Of a stretch of 64,000 bases of DNA, positions 18,460-27,270 are shown piece by piece. Source of the DNA: a halophilic archaeon (lineage in GTDB: Archaea; Halobacteriota; Halobacteria; Halobacteriales; Haladaptataceae); assembly GCA_003298465.1 (NCBI GenBank), contig QNGA01000014.1:13223-77222 (forward strand). Reading direction: 5' to 3'. Numbering within the stretch: the first letter of the stretch is position 1; each line of letters starts with the position of its first letter. The notes beneath the pieces were generated by a model. It did no database searches. It had not been told where the DNA came from and saw only the letters and a list, made by a program, of their open reading frames with translations. A program made the translations under genes and the position numbers.

Positions 18460-18839
18460 GACTTCTAGTTGAAACTCAAGGTAGCAACAATAGTCTGAGC
18501 CATAGCAACCGGCAGCAGATGTAGCATGCCGTCAGAGGAAATCAAGTTTGCTGTTACGTTAGTATAGCATACTAACCACCGTTTCTTGTGGTATTGATTT
18601 ACACCTCTTTAAATGATGGAGGAAACGACAGGGAGAACCAGTGTTGGGAGGGGCTTTTTCGGCGTGGTACCGCTGTCGAGGCTCATTTTGAGCGACTGTG
18701 GAGAAGTCTGAACGCAGTCATTCAAGATAACAATAACGGCTTTTAGCTGGGTTACGGGGCTTTGGGTGCTATTTTATTCGGGGGTTGCGGTTGGTAATGG
18801 GTCTAGAACAAAGGAATCGTAGGTTGTCGTAGAATAAGT
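18460..18839. other. Intergenic region with one strong palindrome
   Basis: About 380 bases without a gene. It contains the 19-bp GTTAGTAT-AGC-ATACTAAC site at 18558-18576 and AT-rich stretches (TTTATTC near 18773) before the TbsP-like gene. Nothing else recognised. Confidence 0.4.
18558..18576. promoter_or_regulatory. 19-bp palindrome GTTAGTAT-AGC-ATACTAAC
   Basis: Perfect 8-bp arms with a 3-base spacer. The same 19-bp architecture recurs at 54006, 56729 and 57192 and, with one mismatch or a longer centre, at 20076, 28631 and 48783. Its length suits a dimeric regulator; an AbrB-like protein encoded between two copies (56753-57196) is the obvious candidate. Confidence 0.55.
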
Positions 18840-19649
18840 ATGTCATCAGAAGCTGTGAGCCTCGATTCGGACTTTGACGAAACGCTTGCATCGCTATTTG
18901 GTGATGCTGAGACAGTACTTGTGGTGAATCCGTCGCTGGCGGTGTTTCGAACGGCGATGGAGACGGCGTTCGAGTTCGATGATGAGTTGCCGACGCTACA
19001 AGTACTTGCGACGCCGGATGTCCTTCGAGAAGGGACTGAGGATTTCATTCTGGCTAGCCAGGTTGCGGACTTGATTGACCAAGAGGTGCTGTCGTTGCGG
19101 ACGACGACTGACATCGCGCGGAGTTCGCTGTTCGTCAGTGACGACCAAGTGATGACAGTAGTGCCAATTGATGGCGGATTGAGTGGGATGATGTCGACGG
19201 ACGAGGAGTTTGTCGAGACGGTACGGTCGACGTTTGACGACGACTGGGATGAAGGTGAGGAGTTCAGTCTGCGGACACCACCGCTTTCCAGCATTCGAGA
19301 GACGCTCAGTGAAGAGTTTGACGAAGAGGTTAAAGACGACTTTATGACAATGCTGGAGTCGATGGAGACTGTTCCTGGTGAGGAAGACGAACTAGATGAG
19401 GTGACGATTGCGTTGCTGGTGGCTGCGAACAACGAGGAGTTGCTCTACGAGATCAGTAAATGGGGTGAGGACGTGGGGCTGGCGAGCAAAGCTACGTTCT
19501 CGCGGACCAAGACACGGCTTGAAAGTCGGGGTTTGATCGATACGGAGAAGGTCCCGATCGAGGTTGGACGGCCGCGGCTTCGGTTGCTGTTAGAGCCGGA
19601 CGATCTGGAGGATGTCGATGCGCTCGCCGAGCAAGCGACTGCAGCATAG
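18840..19649 (+). CDS. tbsP: TbsP-family transcriptional regulator
   Basis: A 269-residue protein matching the haloarchaeal TbsP family (TrmB-suppressor regulators tied to central carbon metabolism). The N-terminal half has the family pattern VVNPS...LPTLQVLATP...DLIDQEVLSLRTT. The C-terminal winged helix (about 195-255) reads LLYEISKWGEDVGLASKATF, RTKTRLESRGLIDTEK and VGRPRLRL, the most conserved part. Most haloarchaea have a core copy, so this one on accessory DNA may be a paralogue with another target. The assignment is from remembered family sequence; ligand and regulon unknown. Confidence 0.75.
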   Translation: MSSEAVSLDSDFDETLASLFGDAETVLVVNPSLAVFRTAMETAFEFDDELPTLQVLATPDVLREGTEDFILASQVADLIDQEVLSLRTTTDIARSSLFVSDDQVMTVVPIDGGLSGMMSTDEEFVETVRSTFDDDWDEGEEFSLRTPPLSSIRETLSEEFDEEVKDDFMTMLESMETVPGEEDELDEVTIALLVAANNEELLYEISKWGEDVGLASKATFSRTKTRLESRGLIDTEKVPIEVGRPRLRLLLEPDDLEDVDALAEQATAA

Positions 19650-19819
19650 CTCCCAGCAGCACCAGTTGCTTCGTTTGTAGCTATTGAGTGTGAATCGTCC
19701 GTGGTTGTGCTCTCGTTTTCACATCGATCACACGGGGTCGCCTGTGACTGCAATATGTCTACGCAGGGAATCGCCAACGGTAATCTGAAGAGTTATCGAC
19801 GTCAGTCCCACGTTGTATC

Positions 19820-20100
19820 CGGATGGAAGGAGGTGGCGATGCGGGGAGCACAGGCGGATGGGTAGGTGCTCGTACTTGTGCTCCCGCATCTGCATCTGAG
19901 TGCCGCCGTCGGTGGGAGTCACGTTGCACCGACGAGGCGACTTGATGCAATTTATCCAAGACACGGGATGGTATTAGACCCCCAGCATCGTTTTGTTTCG
20001 TGAACGCTTGCAACAGCGCTTGGGATCGAAAAGTAGTTGCCTGCTGTGACTCAGTGCACTCACTCAGAGCTATTTGTTAGTAGTCTATACCAACGTCGTC
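19820..20100. repeat. ~300-bp repeat unit A, copy 1 (partner at 28371-28680)
   Basis: From GGAAGGAGGTGGCGATGCGG onward this stretch can be aligned almost base for base with 28371-28680 in the same orientation, with small in-frame-sized indels. It ends at the 3' end of the SprT-fragment ORF in both copies. The shared unit encodes no confident protein. A duplicated tail of the SWIM-SprT cassette is the simplest reading. Confidence 0.5.
20076..20094. promoter_or_regulatory. Near-palindrome GTTAGTA-GTCTA-TACCAAC
   Basis: A 19-bp site with one mismatch between arms, overlapping the end of the SprT-fragment ORF. It is a degenerate member of the GTTAGTA/TACTAAC group. Confidence 0.35.
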
Positions 20101-20235
20101 GAGAGCGTGCATTCGTGCTCGGTCGAGCAGGGCCGCCTGCGTCGTCGGCCCGTTATCGGCGGCGTCACTGTCGTCGATACTGTCGGTGAGCGTGCGCTGG
20201 TCGGCGACGTCTGGAAGCGTCTGCTGACGAGGCAT
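20077..20235 (-). pseudogene. SprT N-terminal-region fragment (52-codon ORF)
   Basis: ATG at 20235, reading MPRQQTLPDVADQRTLTDSI and ending DRARMHALDDVGIDY. The first 20 residues recur at 36047 and 39793. The DRARMHA end corresponds to sequence just before the SprT domain in the copies at 32411 and 34308 (MHAADV...EHF). It is therefore a SprT gene cut off before its protease domain, although the short ORF could still be expressed. Confidence 0.5.
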
Positions 20236-20254
20236 AAAACAGGGAGAGAAGGAG

Positions 20255-20375
20255 TTAACAGCCGGTGTCGAGCGCGCGTTTATCGGTGGTCTCAGCCCCG
20301 CAGTGCTCACACCGCCAGTAGCGGTGATCGACGTTGCTGTACGTGTCCTGGCCGATGTACGGGCCAACTATGCTC
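20255..20375 (-). pseudogene. SWIM zinc-finger protein, C-terminal fragment
   Basis: About 38 codons reading GPYIGQDTYSNVDHRYWRCEHCGAETTDKRAL, in two pieces of which the CEHC zinc ribbon is the core, ending ...DTGC. It is nearly identical to the C-termini encoded at 36068 and 39813. Everything upstream, including the SWIM motif, is missing. It lies just before the SprT fragment, as in the other cassette copies. Confidence 0.5.
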
Positions 20376-20461
20376 GTTGGAGCACTGTCCTGGCCCCACA
20401 CGCGCTGAGAGAAAGTGAACGTACGATACAATCAGGAAATTGGAAAGACTGCTCTGCCAAG

Positions 20462-21754
20462 CTAGTCTTGCGGAACCGACTGGGCCGGTTGTTCTGTCGC
20501 AGGGGCGGGTGGCTCGTGTGTCCCGAACTCGGGATGGGTTTCCTCCATCCAGAGAAACACAATTGCTCCAGAGACGAACATCAGAGCGGCGGTCAGGTAG
20601 AATGCGGCTTCGGCGTTCACAAACTCCATCGAGAGCCCGATCAGGATCGCGCCGACGCCGTAGCCGGAGTCACGCCACATCCGGTAGACGCCCATTCCGG
20701 TTGCACGCCACGTCGGGTGGGCGGCGTCGCCGGGAACGGTCATTAGATTCGGGTAGAGCAGCGCCATTCCAAGGCCAGATACGCCGGCGAGAACGGCCCA
20801 CGGGAGATAGCCGTCGACGAGTACCATTCCGAGGATCCCCGCGCCGGCGAGGAACATCCCGGCGACGACGGGCGGACGACGACCGATGCGATCCGCGAGC
20901 CCACCAGTCGCGATCTGGAAGAAGTACATCGCGCTGTGGACGCCGACAATGAATCCGGCCGCTGCGATCCCGAGGCCCTGACTGGTGAGATACAGCGGGA
21001 CGGCGAGCCAGAACAGCGTATCGACGAACTTCTCGACGTGGCCCGCCTGTGCTGCGGCGAACAGCGTCTTGTCGCCATAGGTCGCCCGCTTCAGTACTTC
21101 GTTAAACGGAAGGTTTGCATCGTGATGGTCGTCGTCATCGACTTCGACTTCTGCATACTGGACGGTCTCTTTGATCAGGACGATCGAGATGAGGAACGCC
21201 AGCACGACGACGGCAGCAAGGAAGTAGAACGGTTCGGGCCGGAGACTCGTCCGGGCGGCGATGACGCCCGTAATCCAGGCCCCGACGGCGACGCCGGTAT
21301 AGCCGAACGCCTCGTCGATGCCGACCGCGAGCCCGCGCTGGTCGGGGCCTGCGAGGTCGATCTTGGCGTTGATCGCCATGCTCCAGGTCAGTCCCTGATT
21401 GATCCCTAATAGGATGTTTCCGACGGTAATCCAGCCCCAGCTCGGCGCGAAGATGAGAATGATCGGGAGAGGCAATGCGGTTGCCCAGCCGAGGATGAGT
21501 ACCGGCTTCCGGCCGTACTCCTCGCCCCACTTGCCGGCGTAGAGGTTGAGGAGTCCCTTGACGAAGCCGAACGAGACGACGAACGACCCGATGACGAGTA
21601 GTGACTCGACACCAAGCACGTCCCGTCCAAGTACGGGCACAACGGCGCGTTCGGAGCCGATGGTCAGTCCGGTAGCGAACACCAGTAGGACGTGGAGCGA
21701 GAATTGGCCGAGATGTTCGCGGATACCTTGTTTGAGGTCAGTTGCCGTACTCAT
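20462..21754 (-). CDS. MFS transporter
   Basis: A 430-residue protein with about 12 membrane segments in two halves joined by an acidic loop (near 205-215, VEVDDDDHHD). The MFS signature between spans 2 and 3 is seen as GKWGEEYGRKPVL, with a second copy ADRIGRRPPV in the C-terminal half. The start lies 4 bases after the stop of the rhodanese-MBL gene, so the two form an operon. Context suggests transport of a sulfur compound or sulfite export; the substrate is inferred, not seen. Confidence 0.8.
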   Translation of the reverse strand: MSTATDLKQGIREHLGQFSLHVLLVFATGLTIGSERAVVPVLGRDVLGVESLLVIGSFVVSFGFVKGLLNLYAGKWGEEYGRKPVLILGWATALPLPIILIFAPSWGWITVGNILLGINQGLTWSMAINAKIDLAGPDQRGLAVGIDEAFGYTGVAVGAWITGVIAARTSLRPEPFYFLAAVVVLAFLISIVLIKETVQYAEVEVDDDDHHDANLPFNEVLKRATYGDKTLFAAAQAGHVEKFVDTLFWLAVPLYLTSQGLGIAAAGFIVGVHSAMYFFQIATGGLADRIGRRPPVVAGMFLAGAGILGMVLVDGYLPWAVLAGVSGLGMALLYPNLMTVPGDAAHPTWRATGMGVYRMWRDSGYGVGAILIGLSMEFVNAEAAFYLTAALMFVSGAIVFLWMEETHPEFGTHEPPAPATEQPAQSVPQD

Positions 21755-21757
21755 GGA

Positions 21758-22867
21758 TTATTCGGCTGCGCAGTTGTTGGGGCCTAGTTCCAGGTCGGCC
21801 AGTTCGTCGGCAGGGACCGATTCCTGTCCCACGTTCGTCCGCTTGACACGCTCGAAGTTCGGCGGGTGGTCTGGAATGTCCGAAGCGAGTTCTCGGACGA
21901 ATTCTTCGCGGTCACGGCCGAGATCTTCGTTTCGGTCTTTGATGTCACCGAGTGTCGCGGTCACCGGTGGTTCAGGTGATCCGGGGTCGTGCGCCGGCAG
22001 CACAAGTGTGTCGTCCGGTCGGTCCAGTAACCGCTGGAGGCTCTCGTAGAGCGTCTCGGCATTCTGTTCGACGTCGGAATCTTCGATTCCTGATTCGACG
22101 CCGAGTTCGACACGGCCGACGCTGTCGTGGAAGAGTGTGTCGCCAGTAAGCAGTGCTGCATCCTCGATATCGAACGAGACACTTCCCTCGCTGTGGCCGG
22201 GCGTGTGGATGACCTCGATGTCGAGACTGCCGACGGTCATGGTCTGGCCATCTTCGAGGGGCGTTGCGTCGAGAGCGAGTGCATCCTTTGGGTGAAGGTA
22301 GTAGGGGACGTCGTGTCGGTCGGCGAGGTCTGCAGCGCTGGAGACGTGGTCGGCGTGGGCGTGAGTGTCGAAGACGCCGACGAGGTCGGCGTCGTAGTCG
22401 TCGAGAATCGTTTCGTATTCGTCGAGGTAGTGAGACGGATCGAAGACGGCGGCTTCCCCGTCCGCGATGAGGACGTGTGAGAGACAGCCTTTCCCCGGGC
22501 GTGCGACCTGAACGAGTGTGCCATCGAAGTCGACAGGCACGGGTGCGTGGCGGTGGACGCGACTCCAGCCGTTCATGCCGTCTGTGAGCGTCTTCGCGTC
22601 GTATCCAAGATCGTCAAGGACCTCTGTTGCGGTCTGGGAAACGACGCCTGCGGTACAGACGGTGACGATCTCCTTCTCGTCGGGGAGGTCTGTGAGGGCG
22701 TCTTTTGCCGCGTCGGGATTGTCACGCAGTTCGTCGTAGACGTCGACGTTGGTACTGTCCGGGATGTGCCAGTCGTCGTACTCCTCCTCGTGGCGAATAT
22801 CGAGCACGAGTGGGTCGTTGTCAGCATGGAGTTGTTCGCCGAGTGCTTCGGGGCTAATCTCCGACAT
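21758..22867 (-). CDS. Rhodanese-MBL fusion, persulfide dioxygenase-like
   Basis: A 369-residue two-domain protein. Residues 1-105 are a rhodanese domain with the catalytic Cys at 71 in CTAGVVS. Residues 112-369 are a metallo-beta-lactamase fold with THAHADH (ligands at 169-174), HTPGHSEGS and GDTLFHDSVGR. In the persulfide dioxygenase group the MBL domain oxidises glutathione- or small-thiol persulfides and the rhodanese moves sulfane sulfur. Rhodanese-first order occurs in haloarchaeal fusions. Operon with the MFS gene; a BAT-type regulator is divergent. Confidence 0.8.
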   Translation of the reverse strand: MSEISPEALGEQLHADNDPLVLDIRHEEEYDDWHIPDSTNVDVYDELRDNPDAAKDALTDLPDEKEIVTVCTAGVVSQTATEVLDDLGYDAKTLTDGMNGWSRVHRHAPVPVDFDGTLVQVARPGKGCLSHVLIADGEAAVFDPSHYLDEYETILDDYDADLVGVFDTHAHADHVSSAADLADRHDVPYYLHPKDALALDATPLEDGQTMTVGSLDIEVIHTPGHSEGSVSFDIEDAALLTGDTLFHDSVGRVELGVESGIEDSDVEQNAETLYESLQRLLDRPDDTLVLPAHDPGSPEPPVTATLGDIKDRNEDLGRDREEFVRELASDIPDHPPNFERVKRTNVGQESVPADELADLELGPNNCAAE

Positions 22868-22956
22868 TGGTGTTTACCTATAGGGGAAAGGTTAGGATAT
22901 AGGTGGTGCCGGACATAGGCGGTACTGTTAATTAATTCGAACTCAAAGGTATTTCT

Positions 22957-23691
22957 ATGAGTTTGTACGAGGCCTCGTTCCGGGTCAAACACGAGTGTCC
23001 GTATCGGGAGATCTCGGAGCGCCATCCGGATCTTACGATTCGGGAGTGGTATCTGAGCGACTGCCAAGTGATCGAAATCACGGCCCCGGAATCACCGACT
23101 GACGAACTGCTCGACGAGATCGACCACCTTGGGACGATACTCCACAAATCGATTGACGATTCTGGTCTCCATGTTGTCACGCAGTCTTGTCTCTGTTCGT
23201 TAGAGGACTCTATCATCGAACGGTTCGAAGAGTACGATTGCCTGTACCAGCCGCCGACGATTCACCGGCAGGGTTGGGAGCACTATACGGTGATCGCGTT
23301 CGACGAGAGCGACGTTCAAGCGCTCCTCCACGATCTTGAAGCTGATCGTGATATCGAAGTGCTCTCGAAGACGGCGATTACGGAACAGCAGATCCCCCAC
23401 AGTATGCTCGCCCCGGTCGATCAACTATTCGAGGATGTGACTGAGCGGCAGCTGGCAGCACTTCGACTGGCGCTCGAGAGCGGCTACTACGAGCAGCCGC
23501 GGAAAACGTCGCTCCGCGAGCTGGCCGATCAGACGGCCGTCGCGCGCTCGACGTACGAAGAACATCTCCGGAAAGCAGAAAACAAACTCCTCACGAACGC
23601 GGGGCAGTTTTTGCGGCTAGTCACCGCAACATCGACAGCGGACCCGTTGGGAGTCGAACAGACTCGACAAGTTGAGCAGTCGGCCGACTGA
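22957..23691 (+). CDS. Bacterioopsin-activator-type HTH regulator
   Basis: A 244-residue protein. The C-terminal third (about 155-215) is an HTH_10 domain: LTERQLAALRLALESGYYEQ-like start, then SLRELADQTAVARSTYEEHLRKAENKL. The N-terminal part is a small sensor-like domain containing several Cys (CPYREI, CQVIEI, SCLCSLED), which could sense thiols or metals. Divergent from the rhodanese-MBL/MFS operon with a 90-base intergenic gap, so it probably controls that operon. Confidence 0.75.
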   Translation: MSLYEASFRVKHECPYREISERHPDLTIREWYLSDCQVIEITAPESPTDELLDEIDHLGTILHKSIDDSGLHVVTQSCLCSLEDSIIERFEEYDCLYQPPTIHRQGWEHYTVIAFDESDVQALLHDLEADRDIEVLSKTAITEQQIPHSMLAPVDQLFEDVTERQLAALRLALESGYYEQPRKTSLRELADQTAVARSTYEEHLRKAENKLLTNAGQFLRLVTATSTADPLGVEQTRQVEQSAD

Positions 23692-23721
23692 CCGAGTGTC
23701 GTCACTCGAGAATTGGTCCAG

Positions 23722-23990
23722 TTAGCCGATGGTAAGCACCTTCTCGGCGTCCTCGACGATCCGGAGGCAGTCGTCCATGGTGGCTCGCAGCCGAAAGTCG
23801 TCCGCTTTGAGGTCGCGAGAAGCAAGACACATTCTGCAGGCGAAGAGGTCATCGCTATTCTGGGAGTACTTGTGCAGTACGCCGTGCGGATTGAATTTTT
23901 CATGCTCAAGATCCGGTGCGTCGACACCATCACCGAGGAGAATCACCTCGCAGATGAAGAAGACTACAAGGAGATTACGGAGGACACGCG
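23722..23990 (-). pseudogene. DsrE-family protein, 5'-truncated
   Basis: The minus strand reads [17 protein letters not shown], then [31 protein letters not shown] and a stop. The CxxC, R-[GD]-L and MDDxLxIVExADKVLT pattern is the C-terminal half of DsrE-like sulfur-relay proteins. The N-terminal ~40 residues expected are absent; instead the sequence runs into the antisense of a truncated ferritin-like gene. The two truncated genes meet head to head near 23960-23990. Its position beside a persulfide dioxygenase fits sulfur metabolism. Confidence 0.55.
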
Positions 23991-24393
23991 TCTCGAGGAT
24001 CGCGCACACTTCGAGCTGGTTTTCCCGCTCATCTACGGGCTCGGTGGACGCCTGCCGAACGACATCCGCGACTTCGCGGACCGGGCGTCCTGCCCAGACG
24101 CAGATCTACCGGACGACCCAACGCCGGAGAACATCCTCGAAGTGCTGCTCGAGGCCGAACGCTGTGCAATCCGGACGTGGATCGAAGTCTGTGATATGAT
24201 GCAGGGCAAGGATCCGCGCACGTACGATATGGCTCAGCGCGTCCTGAACGAGGAAATCGACCACGAGGCGTGGTTCATCGAACTCCTCAGCAAGGAACGC
24301 GACGACGAAATCAACCCCGCCGGTCACTTCGTCCGCGGTGAACCCGGTGACGCACCGTACTTGACGAACAACCGGTTCAACGACTCGTCGTAA
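23955..24393 (+). pseudogene. Dps-like thioferritin, 5'-truncated
   Basis: From about 23960 the plus strand reads [50 protein letters not shown] and [13 protein letters not shown], matching the C-terminal two thirds of archaeal Dps-like (DPSL) ferritins including the characteristic Cys pair region. The first helix that carries metal ligands is missing. The frame is open further upstream to 23713, but that part is antisense to the DsrE relic and is unlikely to be native. Full-length proteins are near 180-190 residues; about 145 remain. Confidence 0.55.
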
Positions 24394-24530
24394 CCCAACA
24401 CCGTCTTAGTTTTTCTTCGTATGGCGTGCTCCATGTAGCTGCGTTGGCTTGCCATTGTGATTGCAGTGAGCAGGCAGTTGCCGGCTGTGTTGCCATAACT
24501 GTAACATAGGTTGACAACGTGGTCAGGGGT

Positions 24531-24983
24531 ATGACGAGTGAGGAAGTAACTCAGCTTTTGCAAAAGGCGTACAGTGACGAAATTGAGACGGTGATGAACT
24601 ATCTCAGTAACTCGGTCGTTCTTGACGGTGTGACCGCTGAAGAAGTCAAAGAGAATCTCGCGGCCGACATTCAAGAAGAACTCGGGCATGCTGAGATGAT
24701 CGGCCAACGGCTTAAACAACTCGACGAGCGTCCGCCCGCATCGTACGACTTTGAAGCACGTCAGGAGAGCCTCCAGCCGCCCGAGGACAGCACTGACGTG
24801 CTCTCAGTCATTAACGGTGTTCTTGACGCTGAAGAGGATGCTATCGAGACGTATCGGTCGCTCGTTGATGCGGCTGAAGATGCCGAAGATCCTGTGACTG
24901 AAGATCTGGCGGTCACCATTCTCAGCGACGAAGAAGCCCATCGCACGGAGTTCCGCGGCTTCAAACGCGAATACGAAGAATAG
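24531..24983 (+). CDS. Ferritin-like / bacterioferritin-type protein
   Basis: A 150-residue all-helical protein. The ATG at 24531 (MTSEEVTQLL) is preferred to a GTG 12 bases upstream. Di-iron ligands appear on four helices: DEIETVMNY, EELGHAEMI (ExxH), AEEDAIETY and DEEAHRTEF (ExxH). It probably stores or detoxifies iron, acting with the nearby Mn-catalase in peroxide defence. The exact subfamily is uncertain. Confidence 0.75.
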   Translation: MTSEEVTQLLQKAYSDEIETVMNYLSNSVVLDGVTAEEVKENLAADIQEELGHAEMIGQRLKQLDERPPASYDFEARQESLQPPEDSTDVLSVINGVLDAEEDAIETYRSLVDAAEDAEDPVTEDLAVTILSDEEAHRTEFRGFKREYEE

Positions 24984-25246
24984 CGAAAAGACGCCGTCCT
25001 GCATCAGCGTTTTCTCCAGTGACTCTGACGTAGCTAGAATCGGTTTCGCCAGATCAGTATATCCAGTATGCGTCCTTGATGAATGTCGCCGCCGATTCGG
25101 AGATGGGGTTGTCGGTAGCGACATCAGTTTCTCGCTGGAGCTGCTCGGGATCTGTCAGTCGATCGGATCAAGGAGGACTCGGGAAGCCTGCTCCTTCCTC
25201 AACTGCAAGAAAGGGTGGTGAGACGAGTTGACGGGAGTGAGTTCCT

Positions 25247-26056
25247 TTAGTTGATTTCGTTGTGCATGGCCTCGATGACATCGTTGAGGTCTGGTTCGCC
25301 ACCGCCGGGCTGGCGGCCGTAGGAAAACTCACCCTCGCCGTCAATGGACTCGCCCTGCGTCCAGCGTTCCTCGGGGTCAGGCTGTTCGTCCTTGAACGTG
25401 GACATGAATTCATAGTTGACGTCCTGGTTTTCCTTCTCTTGAGGGAAGCTGTTCGGAACCGGGACGTGATCCTCCATCGTTTCGAGGGCAGCATGCCACT
25501 GATTCTGGTGCATTGTGTCCCGGGCGATAAGATACGAGAGCATGTCCTTCATCCCCTCGTCATCAGTCATCTCATACAGTCGGGTCGCCAGCAGTCGGCC
25601 AGTCGACTCAGCCATGACGTTCGCATACATGTCAGCCGCGAGATTGCCGCTGGCGACGACATACCCGCCGGTGAATGGTGCTCCATTCGAGTCGACGGGC
25701 ATCGCGTGAAGGCCCGCCGAAAGCGCCTGGCGGGGCTGGCCGCTGTCCATCATTTCGGCGATCACTGCGTCCTCGCGCGCCTGTTCGCGCTGCTCTTCAG
25801 AAGCGCCCTGCAGGTTTTTCGCGACGGCAGTCGCGAGCATCTCGATATGGCCGAGCTCTTCGGTCGCCGTCTCCATCAATAATCGACGATACTCGCTTTT
25901 CTCGGCCGGCACCGCGAACGCCTGGAACATGTACTGGAGCGCAACACGCATCTCGCCCTCGGCCCCACCGATCGCTTGTTGGAGCATCTTTGCAAACTGC
26001 GGATCTGGGTCTTCAACCTCGACCTCGTACTGGAGTTCGTCATCGTGGTAGAACAT
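25247..26056 (-). CDS. Manganese catalase
   Basis: A 269-residue protein. Two Glu/His pairs of the dimanganese site are visible (EGEMRVALQYMFQ with ATEELGHIEM; AESTGRLLATRLYEM with ARDTMHQNQW). The N-terminal FYHDDELQYEVEVEDPDPQF is typical of the family. It converts hydrogen peroxide to water and oxygen without haem. The C-terminal 50 residues are Gly/Glu-rich and match usual halophilic versions. Length is normal. Confidence 0.85.
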   Translation of the reverse strand: MFYHDDELQYEVEVEDPDPQFAKMLQQAIGGAEGEMRVALQYMFQAFAVPAEKSEYRRLLMETATEELGHIEMLATAVAKNLQGASEEQREQAREDAVIAEMMDSGQPRQALSAGLHAMPVDSNGAPFTGGYVVASGNLAADMYANVMAESTGRLLATRLYEMTDDEGMKDMLSYLIARDTMHQNQWHAALETMEDHVPVPNSFPQEKENQDVNYEFMSTFKDEQPDPEERWTQGESIDGEGEFSYGRQPGGGEPDLNDVIEAMHNEIN

Positions 26057-26139
26057 TGTGTTTCTCCATCAGGATGGATACGCGTGAATCAATAGGTATA
26101 CTGGCCACTACCCGGTAAATCGAGGAGGATCCTAAGAGC

Positions 26140-26363
26140 AGGCTGTGACGGTCGCGACCGACCCCCAGGTAGGAAAGACTGAGAGCGGCCACCTGCGAAC
26201 CTACATCTATATCGGCGATGTCATGTATAACAATCAGTTGCTCTGGATCAGCTACGCGCGCGTCACTGAAAGCAAGTTCAGTAAGCGGCCGCTCTTCGTG
26301 CAGAGGATGCAGATGGCTCAGTAGAAAGGCTACGGCGTGTGGAGCGCGAATCAGATAGCGTAG
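26140..26363 (+). pseudogene. Duplicated 3' end of nuclease-like lipoprotein gene
   Basis: Reads VTVATDPQVGKTESGHLRTY, IGDVMYNNQLL, SYARVTESKFSKR and, after an in-frame TAG at 26322, KGYGVWSANQIA and a stop. It is plainly homologous along its length to the last 75 codons of the gene at 15417-16148. There is no 5' half. A partial duplication that has since decayed. Confidence 0.75.
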
Positions 26364-26540
26364 TCGACGTGAAAATAAAGGGTTTGCTGAAACCCTCAGA
26401 CTGTGATGGAATAGCGTGCTGAATAGAGAGCGCTGATTCAGCAGGGAGCTTCGAAGTGGTAATCCTCTCGGCGAGTACTTCTTTTTCGACGATTGGACCC
26501 GAATGAATAAATTTCCCGCTTGTGAGCGTTCGGATGTAGT

Positions 26541-27068
26541 ATGACTCCCACACCACATCGCGATGGCGGTCGACCGACTACAGAAACTGAAGCTGACTCG
26601 TCTATGGCTCGCCGCGGGTTCCTTCAAGTGAGTACCGGCATGGCAGCGACTGCCCTTGGAATTGCAACCTTCGGTGGGCAGGTTGCCGCGCATTTCCCTG
26701 AGGACCTCGAGATTGATATCAAGCCCGGAAGTGAAGACAATCCAATCAACCCCAACAGTAACGGTGTCATCCCGGTTGCTATTTTACAGACCGACGGGTT
26801 CGATCCGACGAGTGCAGACGTCCGGTATCGATTCGGGGCTCCAGATGTCGTCGCCGAGGGTGGCGGTGCCAGACCGGCACACAGCGGCCACGTCGAGGAC
26901 GTGAACGGCGACGGACGGGACGATCTCGTTCTTCACTTTCTGGCAGATGAGGTCGGATTCGACGGCGATGAATCCGAGGGCCGGCTTGAGTGGGAAAGAA
27001 CCGACAAGGGAAGTCATGGACTCTCCGGGACGGATACGATTACACCCATAGGGCCCTGCTCCAGATAA
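26541..27068 (+). CDS. Tat-exported protein with calcium-binding-like repeat
   Basis: A 175-residue protein. A Tat signal is clear at about 23-50 (ARRGFLQ followed by a hydrophobic stretch to VAAH). The exported part has DIKPGSEDNPINPNSNGVIPV and DVNGDGRDDLVLHF, the latter an EF-hand-like/dockerin-like D-x-[ND]-x-D-x-x-D loop. This combination occurs in many secreted archaeal and bacterial proteins of unknown role. Start uncertain: an ATG nearer the RR motif (26604) is also possible. Confidence 0.7.
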   Translation: MTPTPHRDGGRPTTETEADSSMARRGFLQVSTGMAATALGIATFGGQVAAHFPEDLEIDIKPGSEDNPINPNSNGVIPVAILQTDGFDPTSADVRYRFGAPDVVAEGGGARPAHSGHVEDVNGDGRDDLVLHFLADEVGFDGDESEGRLEWERTDKGSHGLSGTDTITPIGPCSR

Positions 27069-27093
27069 GGCAGGCCACCCGAGTTCCACATGT

Positions 27094-27270
27094 AAAGAAC
27101 ACACTTTGCGGACGAGCATCAAGAATGCCTATACTGTCGGGTCGATGATTCGCGACCAAAAATCGGAGGCGATCATCTCAGCTGGTGATGGCGGGGCGGC
27201 CGCACTCAACATTCCCAGTATAAAAGCCGGTGAGCCGGTGCATGACTTCGACACGCCCGACGACGAATAG
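27094..27270 (+). pseudogene. C-terminal relic of FAD-dependent (TrxB-like) oxidoreductase
   Basis: Plus-strand frame reads LRTSIKNAYTVGSMIRDQ, AIISAGDGGAAALNI and GEPVHDFDTPDDE then TAG. This is the usual end of thioredoxin-reductase-like flavoproteins: TSxxNxYxxGD near the FAD site, then the AxxxGDGxxAAL helix. The Asp after YTVG is Ser. No upstream part of the gene is present. Confidence 0.5.

Noticed and set aside
20936..22049. Long plus-strand frames opposite the MFS and rhodanese-MBL genes
   Set aside because: Shadows of the GC-rich coding frames on the other strand.
23713..24393. One 226-codon plus-strand gene
   Set aside because: Its first third is antisense to a recognisable DsrE tail; only the part from about 23960 is ferritin-like, so it is treated as two truncated genes.
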